Assembly (NCBI RefSeq): GCF_943734655.1
Contig: NC_071355.1
Location: 199,968,939-200,032,938, forward strand
Direction: 5' to 3'
Source of the DNA: Sabethes cyaneus
Taxonomy: Eukaryota; Arthropoda; Insecta; Diptera; Culicidae
DNA: 64,000 nt
Shown here piece by piece: positions 33,190 through 44,870 of the stretch. Position numbers and translations under genes: made by a program. The stretch's first letter is position 1, and every line of letters begins with the position of its first letter. The notes under the pieces were generated by a model that worked only from the letters and a program-made list of their open reading frames with translations, was not told where the DNA came from and did not search any database.

Positions 33190-33480
33190 ATCCTCCTTTA
33201 GGGGCTTTAGACCCTCTGCTTTGGTTCTTAGTACTTTTACCTCCTACAAGAACCGTCTTGCAGGCGAAGAGTTTACATTCAGCCTTCGCATGAGTGCCCC
33301 CTTCTCTGTCCGCATTCGACCCTAGTTTCCACTGGCCGTCCGATTTCCACTAAGGAACGTATCCCGGATGGTACCACGAGGAGGTAGAGATCGGAGTTGC
33401 TGAATAAGAGGCTGTGAAACTTCGTGGTAGTTCTGGTATTCAACCATTTACCATCCACGGCTGCTGCATACCAAGAAAGT
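33190..33480 (-). repeat. RTE-like LINE leader fragment
   Basis: CCTTCGCATGAGTGCCCCCT matches the leader at 30148. No coding sequence. Orientation is inferred from that copy. Confidence 0.4.
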
Positions 33481-33844
33481 CATAATTGCAGTCTATTTTC
33501 TCTTACATTCAATCTTCACAATCCGTTCTCGTCGATAACGATACCAGGCAATTACCGTGCATCAAATGGGCTTTGATGCAAGATATGCTACGAATGTGCT
33601 CTCGTACAAAATACGAACCATTCGTAATAATTACATTTGCGGTAGAATAACCTTAAAAAAAGACGAAATTATGTTTTCAATGTAGTCAGGTATATCTGAA
33701 ACGAATAAACCTTAACAGAGGAGATTTCTGCGGGGGGATGTTAATCCCCCCCCCCCTCCCCCCAAGACTGGTCCTTTCGACGGCGGGTCACCGGCAAACA
33801 CTCGCAATCTACGACCGTATCGCCCGGAATCATCTTGGAAAGCG

Positions 33845-33932
33845 ACCATAGCAAAGCAAAGCCTAGGTGCTACATTCCTTTTCGAAATTTGACCTTCTGT
33901 TTTTGTTCAACAAACTTCGCTGCCAACTGTTA
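33845..33932 (-). mobile_element. Feilai-like SINE, left piece
   Basis: GCAAAGCCTAGGTGCTACAT, TTGACCTTCTGTTTTTGTTC and CAACTGTTAG match the other SINE copies. The right piece resumes after the Harbinger-type MITE at 34451 with TTAGAGTACAGG. Read together they are one SINE copy split by the MITE. Confidence 0.75.
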
Positions 33933-34450
33933 GGCTGTGAACCATTTCGCGAAATTTTTAACTTTTCAATTAAAATTTGACAGTTCGATAGTTTTTCACC
34001 TTCTGTCGAAAATAACCCTGCTCTGAAGCATGGTTATTTTTGACAGTTCGATGGTTTATTCTGAGAGCCAATGAGATATGTCCAGGTGAGGAAGAGAGCT
34101 TCGACGTGTTTCACTGATTTTTCGTTGATTTTTTTTTACATTGGTATGAATGCTTATTGCATAATAAATTTGTTCAAACAACCCAGGTTTAAATGAGATG
34201 AACTAAATAGGACCAAATGAACATCAGAAATTCATCCAATTTTAACTCGGACTGAATAAACAAATTCGCTATTACAGACACATATCTTCATCCTCACCTT
34301 ATATGCTCTCATTGAGCAAAACCAACTATTAATCTGTTAAATATGAAATGGTTTGCATTCTGAACTGATTTTAACCACTTGAGGAGAAATGACCATCCAA
34401 CTGTCAAATTTTAACTAAAAGTTAAAAATTTCGCGAAATGGTTCACAGTC
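33933..34450. mobile_element. Harbinger-type MITE, 518 bp
   Basis: Terminal repeats GGCTGTGAACCATTTCGCGA (left) and the complement of GACTGTGAACCATTTCGCG (right) continue inward as AATTTTTAACTTTT and AATTTGACAGT for over 50 bases. TTA stands on each side (33930-33932 and 34451-34453), as expected for PIF/Harbinger. An inner hairpin (GTCGAAAATAACC / GGTTATTTTTGAC) lies near 34007-34040. No transposase. It sits in a SINE, so it is younger than that copy. Confidence 0.8.
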
Positions 34451-34490
34451 TTAGAGTACAGGAAAATTGCGGAAAGTGACTATTTATTCT
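34451..34490 (-). mobile_element. Feilai-like SINE, right piece
   Basis: TTAGAGTACAGGAAAATTGC continues the SINE sequence, matching TTAGAGTACAGGACAATT in the 42.6-kb copy. The tRNA-like head is missing or too decayed. Confidence 0.6.
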
Positions 34491-36700
34491 TAAAATGATG
34501 TTTGAGAGATTATGTTAAGTAGCCCCTTATGACTATGCAAAATGGATTTTGCAAAATGATTTTATGCCAAATTGGCAGCACCCATATGCGGATTTATAAT
34601 CTTTTCATCGATTTGTCACTCTGAAAATCAATATGAAATAGGTCTATTTCAGTGAAAAACATCAATAGATAAGCTGTTTCTTTTCATTTCCTTACATTAG
34701 TCTTTTTTCCACAGTTTGTTTTTACGATTTTTGAATTATATCGGTTTTTTACACAATGTTTTTTTCGCACGTCACGTATTCCCCGTGTAAAAAAAAATTT
34801 TAAGTGATTTTGAGAAAACTGGGGTAAAAGGTTTTCAGCCCCCTGCACCGGATTAGACGCTGTCGTAAGCCGCTCGTAACTTGCAGTGTGGATGCTCACT
34901 GAGAACATAATTTCGTGCTTTATCGAAAAAATATTCGTAGCTGATAAATGTGGTTTCATACCACTTAGAAACATTCACTGACTTATTTTTATATCGCAAA
35001 AGTTGTTATTACAAATGGTTCGTATTTGGCATGGCAGCAAATTCGTAGCCTATCTTGCACTAGAACGCATTTAATGGTTATTATCTGCCATCGTGATCGC
35101 CAAGATCGGGCTGCCAATATTGTATATAGAAGAGAAAATATATTTGTACGATTATGATCTGCTTCATATGCAGTTGTTGTGGTTTACGTCGTTGGCTGTT
35201 CTTACGGTAATATGACAAACCGGCTCAACTTCGATTCCTGATCAAGTCAGTTTTTTTTCGGAGAAAAAAAAAGATTTCGTTATTTTTATCACGTGCTTTT
35301 ATAACATTCGTATAATCCAAGAAGCATTTTTTATAAAAACAATGGTTCATACAAATACACCCTCGTTTATATGTACGAAACATTCAGCATTGATTTTACG
35401 AATCTACTCCGTTGTAGAGAAAATTTCGTAAAGCAAACGTTCTTTTTCGTACTATAAATCACGTTTTATTCTTAGTGTAGAATGAGGACACGATGCTCCA
35501 ATTTACAGTGGATTTATCGTTTAGAGTCCTCTCTGACAAGGGATTAGACATTCAAGGTTGGTAAGGGTATCTTCCAAGCCAACACGTCCAGCATTCGCAT
35601 GAGTGTCTCCTGCCCTCTTGACTTCCTCTCGGATTAATTACCCGATCTCCTCTAAGGTTGCTCGTATCTCAGCCAAAAACTACCTAAATACCGTCCTCAA
35701 CGTCTGAACTGCAAAAGTAGCGGTTACTATTTGTTAAGGTATTAACATCAATTCCCAGTTCTGGCATTAACTTAGTAATCTCCTGAACCAACCTTATGTC
35801 AGATTAACGGAAAGTCACAAAGCACCCACCGACTCGGTCAATTGCGTCGATTACTTATATAAATTGAATCAACAGAAATCAATTTCCACTCATAATTTCG
35901 CAAATAAGGCACATTACCGTAAATTGTACTAAACTAACTTACGGTAAACTCACATAATTTCCGGCCAAAAAATCACTTCCGAAAAATGCGGTTTACACAA
36001 CAAAACCGCTCCGCTATTTCGCCTATTCAAACCCCCTCAATGGCAGCCGGCCAGAATGTGCAAGGAAACTTCCACTTAAACTTCGAATTTCTCACACAAT
36101 TTGCGGCCGACCATCGAGAATTAGAAATTATAGGCGTAGGTACTGTTTGTGGCGCGCTGCTGGCTGCTGATAACCAACCAACACGTGTGTGTAACTAATT
36201 GTGCCTCTATGCCGGGCCGGCCCAATAGCCGCCGATTGTGGCCGCCAACCGCGCTTACCGCGGCATAAACGGTGGAGGCTTCTTCGGTTTCTTCCACCTC
36301 GAACTCTCGGCCGACAATCAAGTCAGTTGCAACTTGCATGCGTTACGCGAATTACACCGGTTCGCTCTATGATTTCGCGCCGATCAACCGCTAGGATTAT
36401 GTAAACAAAACATCGCGATCGCGACTGCCGCTGCTGCTGCTGGGAGTCTTTGTAGATTAGCCGGCCGCACCAGATTTGCCTGCCTGCCAGTTAGACGAAC
36501 AGCAGTGATGCGCGAAAGTGTCCGGGAAAAAGTTGCAACATGAGAAAATCAAATATATAAAAAGTAATAACAATTGAACTTATATCCAGAAAAAAGTGCA
36601 TTATTATCATTATTATTCAAGCGATTCAATAGTGTCGGTCGGATGACTTCTGCTCTCGTGCAACTGGTCGGACGAAGCTGCAATTGAGGAATAATTTGGA
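34491..36700. other. 2.2 kb, mostly unassigned
   Basis: Contains two small LINE leader fragments (near 34840-34885 with GACGCTGTCGTAAGCCGCTC, and near 35590-35640 with ATTCGCATGAGTGTCTCCT). A GC-richer part at 36010-36500 has only short overlapping frames. No gene recognised. Confidence 0.4.
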
Positions 36701-36819
36701 ACACTTTTCTTCTCTCACGTAATTGCTCTGGCCCGTATCGTGCTATCATCGAATATTTGCTTATTCAACATTTATTAGATGAATCGAAATCAATTATTCA
36801 CTTCTCGAGATGATTGGTT

Positions 36820-37356
36820 CAAGTGGAGCAGTCAGTGCCTTCGTGTGGCACGAGTTGCATCAATTTTCGTTGTTTTGTTTTGAGTCCAGCGGTGCGGCCT
36901 AACTGTACAATTATCGAGCAGTAGGTAGTTGTCCGAAAGCGAAATTCAAACAAAAGTCGAAAAGCGAAAAGGAAGGAAAGTGAATGTGATCAGCGGAATT
37001 AAATGCTTGCTTTATTTTCCCCGTTTTGTCAATAAGCCACGGCGAGCAGTTTAATTATTATTTGTCGCTGCACACCACACGAAAAAGGTACCTACATGCA
37101 CCGCACATGAAATCGTTTTGCGTGAAGCAAGACGAATTTTCTTCCAATTCCATCTCGCATGGACGAACATGGAAGCTGCCTGCGTCCAAAAACAAAAAAC
37201 AAACTGTCCAATTTTCCTGTTTCAGGAGAGCTCACGCAGCCCAGTTCGTTCAATCAGCGGAATGAAAAGGAAAAGTGCCCCTCGTTTCGGTCTGTTTCGA
37301 AGAAATGAATGCAATTTCCGGCCTTTGGACTTTTACTTTTCAACAAAAGTCGCTCG
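36820..37356 (+). other. Possible noncoding 5' exon
   Basis: An initiator-like AGTCAGTGCC lies near 36830. Purine-rich leader-like sequence follows (AAGCGAAAAGGAAGGAAAGT, 36963-36982), and a donor match TCG|GTAAGC has GT at 37357. Open frames here are short. This is composition plus a splice site, nothing more. Confidence 0.2.
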
Positions 37357-37357
37357 G

Positions 37358-38550
37358 TAAGCGTATAGTCGGATCGGTTTTAAGCACTGTTTCCACTTAG
37401 CCAATGTGAAAAGACCGGGGTAACTTAACTAAGACGACAAACTTTCCTTTACTTGCTTAACTAAGCACCTTTAAATTGTCAATTACTGAATGGTGATAGG
37501 AAATAATTAATAACATGTGAAGATTATTGTGCAAATGATGATTAACGAATTCCAATTAAATATTTTCAGTTTACTGCATCGAGAAATAATGCATTTAATC
37601 ACATCCCAAAAATCACCTGACTTGAAGCGTTACCGTAAAAACTTTTACTTGCTGAGAGAGTGTCGGCATGTTACACTCCCGGTTAATTTATTCTGCTGAT
37701 CAATCACTTTATTTATGTAAAATCTTCACCAGAGCGTGCATTCGCAATTTTAGATATATTTACGAACGCCGGCATCATTCGGCTAGAGCAATTCGTTTCG
37801 GTTTTTCCATCTGAAATTTCGATCGAAGCAGCGACCTATATTTTCTTGAACAACAGAGCGGCCAAGCCGCCCCGTTGCGGTGGGAGCCATAAAATTTCAC
37901 CGTCTAATATCAAAAGCTTATCTATTTCCTGATATGAATCGGCAGATTTGGTGTTTTTTTCCTCTCCCTCTCTCGGGTGAGCGTAAACCTACTTGTTTAA
38001 TCGATGTTTCGACAAAGAACTTTATTCAACAAGTACAAACAACAGCAAACTGGAGCAAAGAGGGTGGTCGACAACATTGAACTTTTTCTTTCGGCATTCC
38101 ACCATCGTAGTCTAGAATGACGGGTAGCAAAGTCCCAGTTTGGCACAGTTTTGCAGAATATTTACGTCTTACTTGCGTTAATAATAAAGGATTGTCTAAG
38201 TTTTTTATATTTTTGAAATCAGACTAAAAAGAGATCGAAGAATAAAAGGGCCCACAATTCTCGCCTACTCTCGAAATGTGCTAATTGACAAACAAGAACT
38301 GCTATTCAAAACGCTGCAGTGACACATCCATCCAGCAATCGTAAATATTATTTAATTTCAAGCTTCGCAGTGTGTGTAGCACCAGCGAGCTTCGCACAAT
38401 TCCGTGTTGTCTGTCAACTCGAAACGAGGTCACAATCAACGCAAGCAGGCATCAGGCAGGGACAGATTCGCAAACTCTTGACTTGACAATCGGTTTCACT
38501 CGACTCAGCCGGCAGCACCGAACGACTGAATGTTGTGTCAGGCGACCGAC
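37358..38550. other. 1.2 kb, nothing recognised
   Basis: No family or repeat end identified. Confidence 0.45.
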
Positions 38551-38588
38551 CGATGATCATGATGATGATGATGATGATGATAATGATT
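38551..38588. repeat. GAT trinucleotide microsatellite
   Basis: About ten GAT units with small interruptions. Confidence 0.85.
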
Positions 38589-39425
38589 GAGAGCTGATTT
38601 CATTCACTTTCACGTCTGGAGACATACGAATTAAATAAAACAGGAAAGCATTCGACCCCGACCGACCGGAGCATTTGTGTTGAAAACTCAATTTAAATTA
38701 CATGCTACGAATGTTGCCGAAAGAAGGTTGCCTTAACACAATTTAACAGATGTGAGTGTAATACAAAAAGTGTAATACGTTCATTAAAATATTATGTTTG
38801 ACGAAACAGTGTTATTTAAAAATGTTTTTAAATGTAAACACTGGTATTTTTAACAAACAATGATATTTCACACAATATACGAAATAAACTTCATAAAAAA
38901 TGGCACGCAAATGCAAAACAAATAAAGCACTGGATATTCCCCGAAAACGGCTCGCTTAAACGGAAGTCTTTGTTTGCCGTATTTAGGAGACAGCGGAACA
39001 AACAAAAGCAATCCATAAACGAACACAACAGAAGAAGGTCGCACTTGTTCAATGCTTCATCAAGCCTAAATTTGAATGCAAGAGCTCACTGACTGTACAA
39101 ACAGTGCACTCAATTCGATCCGAATGGATGACCGAAAATCGAAAAGTCAAACATGACGGTCATATCTATGAGAACCGGATCGGATTTCAACACTTGTACC
39201 GGGTAGGTACACTACCTACCTCTGTTTGACCTAACCGGTGGTGTCAATTAATTCAAAGATTTGTCATATCCTGCGTGAACCCGCATCGTCCGTTCGCAAG
39301 CCTTGAGCGATTTTATAGGTTTTTGCAGTTTTTTTTTCTTCTTGACAGGGAACCCCAGTCAATAACAACAAGGAAAAAATATTCGGTTAGTCAAATCGGT
39401 AGCACACCATATTTTCTGTTTGAAA
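38589..39425. other. 0.8 kb, nothing recognised
   Basis: AT-rich with short frames only. Confidence 0.45.
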
Positions 39426-39429
39426 TTCA

Positions 39430-39853
39430 ATCGAGTTGCACCTTTTAAACGAAATACAGTTGAAATGGGAAAGATTTGCACTGTTTACAAGTGGCTACAC
39501 TCGTACCTAACACACCGGAAGCTGAGTGTGAAGATCTGCCCCGAGTTTTCTATTTCGTTCTGCAACATATCTGACGTACCACAGGGGAGCAACCTTGGAT
39601 AACTGCTTTTTTCTCTTTTTATAAATGAATTGTCAGCTCTCCTGCCACCTGTCTGTCCGTCTTTTTATAATTAAAATGGACTCCGACTGCATTGAACTGC
39701 AACGTCTTGTTGACCAATTTGAAGATTGGTGCTCGAGTAACGTGCTTACCGTCAGAATCTCAAAGTGCTTCTCCATCTCATTTTACCGTAAAATTAAGCC
39801 TATAGCTTTTTCACTGATGGACTGACATGACACATAGAAGAAAATTCTTTAAC
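39430..39853 (+). pseudogene. jockey-like LINE RT, first part
   Basis: The frame at 39420-39600 reads KWLHSYLTHRKLSVKI and then SDVPQGSNLG, which is the motif between RT palm segments in jockey-clade LINEs. It breaks at a stop where GP.LF is expected, then NELSALLPPV continues. The Y.DD box is not intact; ELQRLVDQFEDWCSSNVLTV, near 39683-39742, is the helical block after it. The copy is split by a piggyBac-type MITE at 39854 and continues after it. Confidence 0.75.
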
Positions 39854-40371
39854 CCATTATGACCCGGGTATACCTAAATTTGAACCAAATGAAGTGAAAC
39901 TCTGTAATCTATTATATTATGGCTCGAATGTGTCGGGACACGCAAAATCATCATTTGGAATGCTTTCAAGGCCAAAATATCGCAGGTTAAATATTTTATA
40001 GGCTCTGTTTCAAACAAACAAATTACAAAGTTTTTTACAGATTTCTTTCCGCATTTTGTGATAGACTTTACATATAAATACCAATTTACATGTCAGTTAA
40101 TGTTTCGTCACTAAATGTAGACTTTTCCATGCGTTTTGGAGACAAAAATTTTTTCGCCAATTTTTCAACTTTTTTTCCGCCATTTGTCACAACTTTGCAC
40201 TGCTGAAAATACAGATGAAATGACAAAAACTGACAAATTATATCACACACACATCAGATTGATGTCTTATCTCTCTTGTAGTGATATATTAACAATGCTA
40301 ACTATTGAAATTCAGCAGTAAACAGGTTTTGAAGACGAGGTATGATATATCATACGCTGGGTCATAATGGG
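39854..40371. mobile_element. piggyBac-type MITE, 518 bp, TTAA target
   Basis: The ends are CCCATTATGACCC and its complement GGGTCATAATGGG, and TTAA stands on both sides (39850-39853 and 40372-40375). CCC ends next to TTAA are the piggyBac pattern. No transposase is encoded. It lies within the LINE, so it is younger. Confidence 0.85.
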
Positions 40372-40375
40372 TTAA

Positions 40376-40650
40376 AAACCATCTTCCTACACATTTTGCT
40401 TGCACTCTGACATCCTCTGTTATGCATGTTGCGGAGTAGCTTGCATTTGCAGGGTTTCATATTGTAGGGTTTTTACATTTGTACGGTTTTATTCTGAAAA
40501 TACGAAGCAACACTCGTGCGACGCGGTGTAGCCATGTTGCGAAACATGCTTTTTTTTGAAAATTGAGTAGTTTTTGAATGGACGATGGAATTAACGCGTG
40601 TGTCTCGTCTGTTTGTCTGTGCTACGACATTATCTCCAGAGCCATTAAGC
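40376..40650. other. Unassigned insert or decayed LINE
   Basis: No clear LINE motif until about 40655. It may be a further insertion; ends not found. Confidence 0.3.
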
Positions 40651-40654
40651 AACT

Positions 40655-41115
40655 CGCATTTATTTTTAAAATCGCTAAAAAGTTTCGTGACGCGTACTGT
40701 TTTCGATCTTATCAACAAATTTGGATCTCTAGAACCGAAGCAATACAGAAAAAAAATGCTGCTTTGCGCAGTCTTCCATGGCGCGATTCCAGAAACCTTC
40801 CACCACATGAGGAACACTGACGTTCGTTTAATTTGGTAACTCTTGAAAGAAGACGTGCTAACGTTCAGACCACGTTCCTGGCTAGATTGCTTTTAGGAGA
40901 TATTGACCGCCCCCCCCTTCTGAGTCAACTGAATTTGTATGCTCCTGAACGACACCTCACAACTAGGTTGGCTCGATTTAACTCGATGGCTAATAACTTT
41001 CAACGGCGACTCTCTCGTAGATAATAAATTTGTAATTATAGCATTGTATGTATTTACTGTCGTATGTGCTTATATTATGAAGACCACGAAGAGTCCGATG
41101 ATTTTTTACAAATAA
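40655..41115 (+). pseudogene. jockey-like LINE, C-terminal part
   Basis: Reading frames give FIFKIAKKFRDAYC, then YQQIWISRTEAIQKK, RSLPWRDSRNLPPHEEH and TLERRRANVQTTFLARLLLG, and last LLSQLNLYAPERHLTTR. This is the thumb and C-terminal domain of a jockey-type enzyme. A trailing ATGAAGACCACGAAGAGTCC and an A-rich AAATAAACAAAT (near 41111) may be the 3' end. Frameshifts at several points. A relative sits at 59.2-59.8 kb. Confidence 0.8.
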
Positions 41116-41685
41116 ACAAATTCAATTTGCCTCATTAGAGAAAAAATGTTCAGACGATTGTAGTCATAGTAAAATATGGAGGATGCTGAAAAAGCTGCCT
41201 ATTACACTATTATACTAAGTTGTAGATTTAGTCATGATTCCATTCATATGACCACCATTGCGAAAGCATCTGAGGTGCATGTAAGCATAGACATAGACGA
41301 GATGATAAGCTAGCTAGTTCATCTTATTGAGATGAGATCCGGTACTAGTCATTTTCGGGCAAGATGTTACAGAATGTCGTGTTGTCGGACCTTGCTGTAA
41401 CCCTTGCTGATGAGAGATAGGATGAAGATTGCCTAGATGACCTTCCCGACAGGTCCCACTTTGGTACAGGTTTGACACTGAAAACTGGCAATTCCTTCAA
41501 CTTTACAGCAGAGGATCAACAGGTTGAGCAAGTGGAAACCTTCTAAGATCGCAGATGCCAGACTACGTCGCTTTGACCTGAGTCGGATCCCACCAGCGGT
41601 AATCCGACTTAGATATCGTCACTAGGAAGACATCCGTGCAAGTCTATATGCATCTAAAAAGAAAGAGGTCGATCAGTCATGGTAT
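41116..41685. other. Spacer, nothing recognised
   Basis: No features identified. Confidence 0.45.
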
Positions 41686-41854
41686 AGTCAAGTCCAGTCC
41701 CAGTCCAGGTCCCAGTCCTGGTCCCAGTCCCAGTCCTAGTCCAAGCCCAACTTCACGTCCAAGTCCCAGACCCAATACTAGTTCTAGTCCTTGTCCTAGT
41801 CCTAGTCCCAGTCCTAGTCCTAGTCCTAGTCCCAGTCCCAGTCCCAGTCCCAGT

Positions 41855-41885
<31 letters not shown>

Positions 41886-41947
41886 TCAGTTCCAGTCCCA
41901 GTTCAAGTCCAAGACCCAGTCCAAGTTACTGTCCCAGTCCCAGCTCT
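41686..41947 (+). repeat. AGTCCC hexamer minisatellite
   Basis: About 43 units of AGTCC(C/T) with variants over 260 bases. The plus strand reads as Ser-Pro repeats, an artefact of the hexamer rather than a gene. Confidence 0.95.
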
Positions 41948-42605
41948 TAGGACGTAGGCGCTTTTAAACGAAAGTAGGGGAAGCCCACTTATAAAATGCT
42001 TGCTTATTCAAGGAATACTCCTGTTGTAAGTTAATATTTTGGAATATCAATCATAAATGGTGCTAGTGTACAGGCAAAAAGTGGGTGGCTGTATTTTTTG
42101 TGGGACTTTCTTCAAAGTTTTTTTTTGTCTTTCAATTTCCATATTTCAACCAATTACATGTAAGCTTCCCAAGCCCCAGACGACAATTTTATACAATAGC
42201 GCTTTCGTTTATTTTGATTCTAGAAAAAAGTGACCAAGCCTTCCCATTCCAACAGGCCAGAGATAATTTGTTTCGACTGATGCTAGACCAATCTTATGTC
42301 TTGACAGTAAACCATATCGTAAAGTGCACAGTCACCTCTTCTCTTCGACCGATTTTATCGACAGGTCTCTAAAATATGATCGAAACTGAAGTTTCGTACG
42401 AAAACGTTGCAAACTGAACATAACGTTTTATGCATCTTGAAGCAGTTATTCTTGAAATAATATATACAATAATATTTTAAGTTTAGCTAGGCTTTTGTTT
42501 CAGAATAGGTTGTAGGCATTTATTATGGTTTATCGTCCCAGTGCTAGATGCCTGAAATCTCAGCTAATTTCATTCATATCGCGTGTGACAGCTTTTGACA
42601 CAGGG
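41948..42605. other. Spacer, nothing recognised
   Basis: No coding family or repeat terminus found. Confidence 0.45.
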
Positions 42606-42607
42606 CA

Positions 42608-42872
42608 TAGAATTACCAGCCTAGGTGCTACATTTCGTTTTTCGAAGCTTGATCTTCAATAGTTCTTGTTGCGTTGCACGAAGATACGAAAGTGAAAGTT
42701 GATCCTCTGTTTTTGAACAAGAGACTTCGCAACCAGCTGTTAGAGTACAGGACAATTATGGTGCTAGTGCTACGATCCTATTGACACTAACAGCCTCTCC
42801 CAGCCGAGATTCGAGCATACGACGACTGTCTTCTTAGACCAGCATTGTACCCCGAACCTAACTGGGAAACTG
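42608..42872 (-). mobile_element. Feilai-like SINE
   Basis: Plus-strand blocks are CCTAGGTGCTACATTTCGTT, CTGTTAGAGTACAGGACAAT, GTGCTACGATCCTATTGACA and CAGCCTCTCCCAGCCGAGAT. The head is GACCAGCATTGTACC. On the minus strand the B box is CTCGAATCTCGGC and the A-box-like segment is GTACAATGCTGGTCTAAG. It is the best preserved minus-strand copy. Confidence 0.8.
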
Positions 42873-42884
42873 GGATGCACGGAA

Positions 42885-43550
42885 TTGCTACTCGCCGCCA
42901 ATTCGTTGAGCGTTTCGACACTCGCTAGTCGCCTTCAACCTGGTCCCTCTATTCCTGGTTCCGGAGGAGTTCTTGAAAAGAGCAGATTTTGCTGCAAAGT
43001 CGTCCGGCAACCTTGCGACGTGGCCGGAACTTTTGCCAGATGCTGCCTGCAGTTCTCTGGTTTCCATTTGTACTCCACCAAAAATATCCGCAATATCTCT
43101 CGTTCAAATACGACAAGTGCACGTGCATATCTTCCGTAAGCAAAGTTATAGTCTCAAGCCCGTAAAGGACCATCACCGTTTGATTAGCGTTTTGTACATC
43201 GTCAGCTTTGTTTGGTGGCGTATGCTCCTTGATCGAACCGTTTTGCGGAAGGTAAAGTTAGCTCGACTTCCAGCTTGAATGCGTCATTGGATTTCCTTCC
43301 CCGTTTATTGTCAGCGGCGACCAGAGATCCCAAATATATGGAATCATTAACCACTTCCAGTTCACTGTCCTCGAGAGTCGAACTTGTTTTCTCTGCAGCC
43401 TCTGCCTATTATATATTTGGGTTTCGTTGCAGTGATTTTCGACCTAGTCCGCTTAGCCTCCGTCTCTATTCTGGCGAAGCTTGGCTTTGCCGTCGTAAAA
43501 TTTCTAGTAAAGATGTCAAGGTCATCTGCGAGGGATAGGGGTTGGCTACT
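42885..43550 (-). pseudogene. RTE-like LINE, C-terminal fragment
   Basis: The minus strand reads LYGLETITLLTEDM near 43170-43125, then a block like RRYCGYFWWSTN, and a tail equivalent to RLCSKICSFQELLRN near 43000-42955. A second part (43270-43540) decodes as the region with SDDFDIL... and EVVNDSIYLGSLV. It is the thumb/C-terminus of an RTE-like enzyme. Short and frameshifted. Confidence 0.6.
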
Positions 43551-43855
43551 TTAGCTGAAGATCGTTCCTCTCGTTTCGACACCCGCTCGCCGAATCACAC
43601 CTTCAGTAGGTTACTTTTACCATCAGAAAGCCGTGGTAGCTTTTGTCATCAGCGTTGCCACAAGTACAGATGTGCATGCATAAGTTTGCGACCCATCAAT
43701 TATTTTAGTTCCTGTGAGTTCTGGTGCTACTTACGTTCCTGAATTTTGTTAATCCGTAAACTATTTATGTTATATAAAAGACTAGACTGAGAAATTAAAA
43801 TACTCCGGAAAAAATGACAGCGTCCCAATCTTACATATGCACAAATATCTGTACT
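43551..43855. other. Spacer between LINE fragments
   Basis: About 300 bases, partly LINE-like at the left; otherwise nothing. Confidence 0.4.
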
Positions 43856-43856
43856 T

Positions 43857-44640
43857 GTGCTAATGCTGCTTGCCGTATCAAGAATTCCTTTCTACTGGCT
43901 CGGTCCTGGACTACTCGACGCCAATTCGTTGAGCGTCTCGACACATTCAAGTCGGTTTAAGACTGGTCGAGTGGGGGGGTTCTTGAAGAAAACGAATTTC
44001 ACTGCACAGTCGTCCGGCATCCTTGCGACGTGGCCGGCCCACCGTAGTCTCCCAACTTTCGCTTGGTGTACTATGGAAATCTCTCCAAGTAGTGCGTGCA
44101 ACTCGTGGCTCATACGCCTACGCCACTCTCCGCTAACCGTTTGCACTCCGGTTAAAATAGTCCGCAACACCATTCGTCCAAATCCGGCAAGTATGTCACT
44201 TATGTCTTCCGGAACCAAAGTTACTGTCCGTAGAGGACCGGTCTGATTAGCATTTTGTATAACGTCAGCTTTGTACAGCGGCGAATGCTCCTCGATCGAA
44301 GCGTCTTGCGGAGAGAAAAATAGACTTCATTTCCAACTTGAATGCGTCGTTGAATCTCCTTACTCGTATTATTGTCGGCGGTGACCAGAGATCCCAAATA
44401 TACAAATATTTAGCAACCACTTCCACTTCATCGTCGTCAATAGTCACTGTCCTCGAGCGTCGAACTTGTGTTCTCACGTAGCACATCTTCAGGGTAGCTT
44501 TGATCATTCGTGTCAGTTTGCCTTCTGTTATATCGCCATTGACATGCTCATCAAAGAACTGTTTCCATCTATCGACCACCTTGTGTTGCTTTGTAACCAG
44601 GTTTCTTTCCTCGTCCCTATTCATATCAGGCTTCGGTGTG
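43857..44640 (-). pseudogene. RTE-like LINE with internal deletion
   Basis: On the minus strand, the right part reads NLVTKQHKVVDRWKQFFDEH (pre-RT region, near 44605-44540). It then jumps to TRMIKATLKMCYVRTQVRR and EVEVVAKYLYIWDLWSPP, so the RT core has been deleted. The left part reads VLRTILTGVQTVSGEWRRRM near 44165-44110, then GRLRWAGHVARMPDDCAVK near 44035-43980. The C-terminal zinc-knuckle-like end typical of the family is present. Dead. Confidence 0.7.
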
Positions 44641-44870
44641 TATCTTCTACGAGATTGGTTAACCTTTTCATAGCACTTGCGCGTCTCATTAGCCTGGATA
44701 GTTATTCAGATCTTCATGCTACCGAGTCTCTGAACCAACACATTTCTTGATTCAGCACCCCCGCACCGGATCAGACGCTGTCGTGAGCCGCTCATAACCT
44801 GGAGTACAACCGCGCATTTAGTTGAGGAATTGTCAAGCTACCAAGAGGCTATTCCTCGCTGTTAGACTTT
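44641..44870 (-). repeat. LINE leader fragment
   Basis: GACGCTGTCGTGAGCCGCTC and AACCTGGAGTACAACCG match the leader region at 30.0 and 34.85 kb. It lies upstream of the preceding minus-strand fragment. Confidence 0.5.

Noticed and set aside
41636..41950. 104-codon Ser-Pro rich open frame
   Set aside because: It is the translation of an AGTCCC hexamer array; the frame is open because no variant of the hexamer makes a stop.
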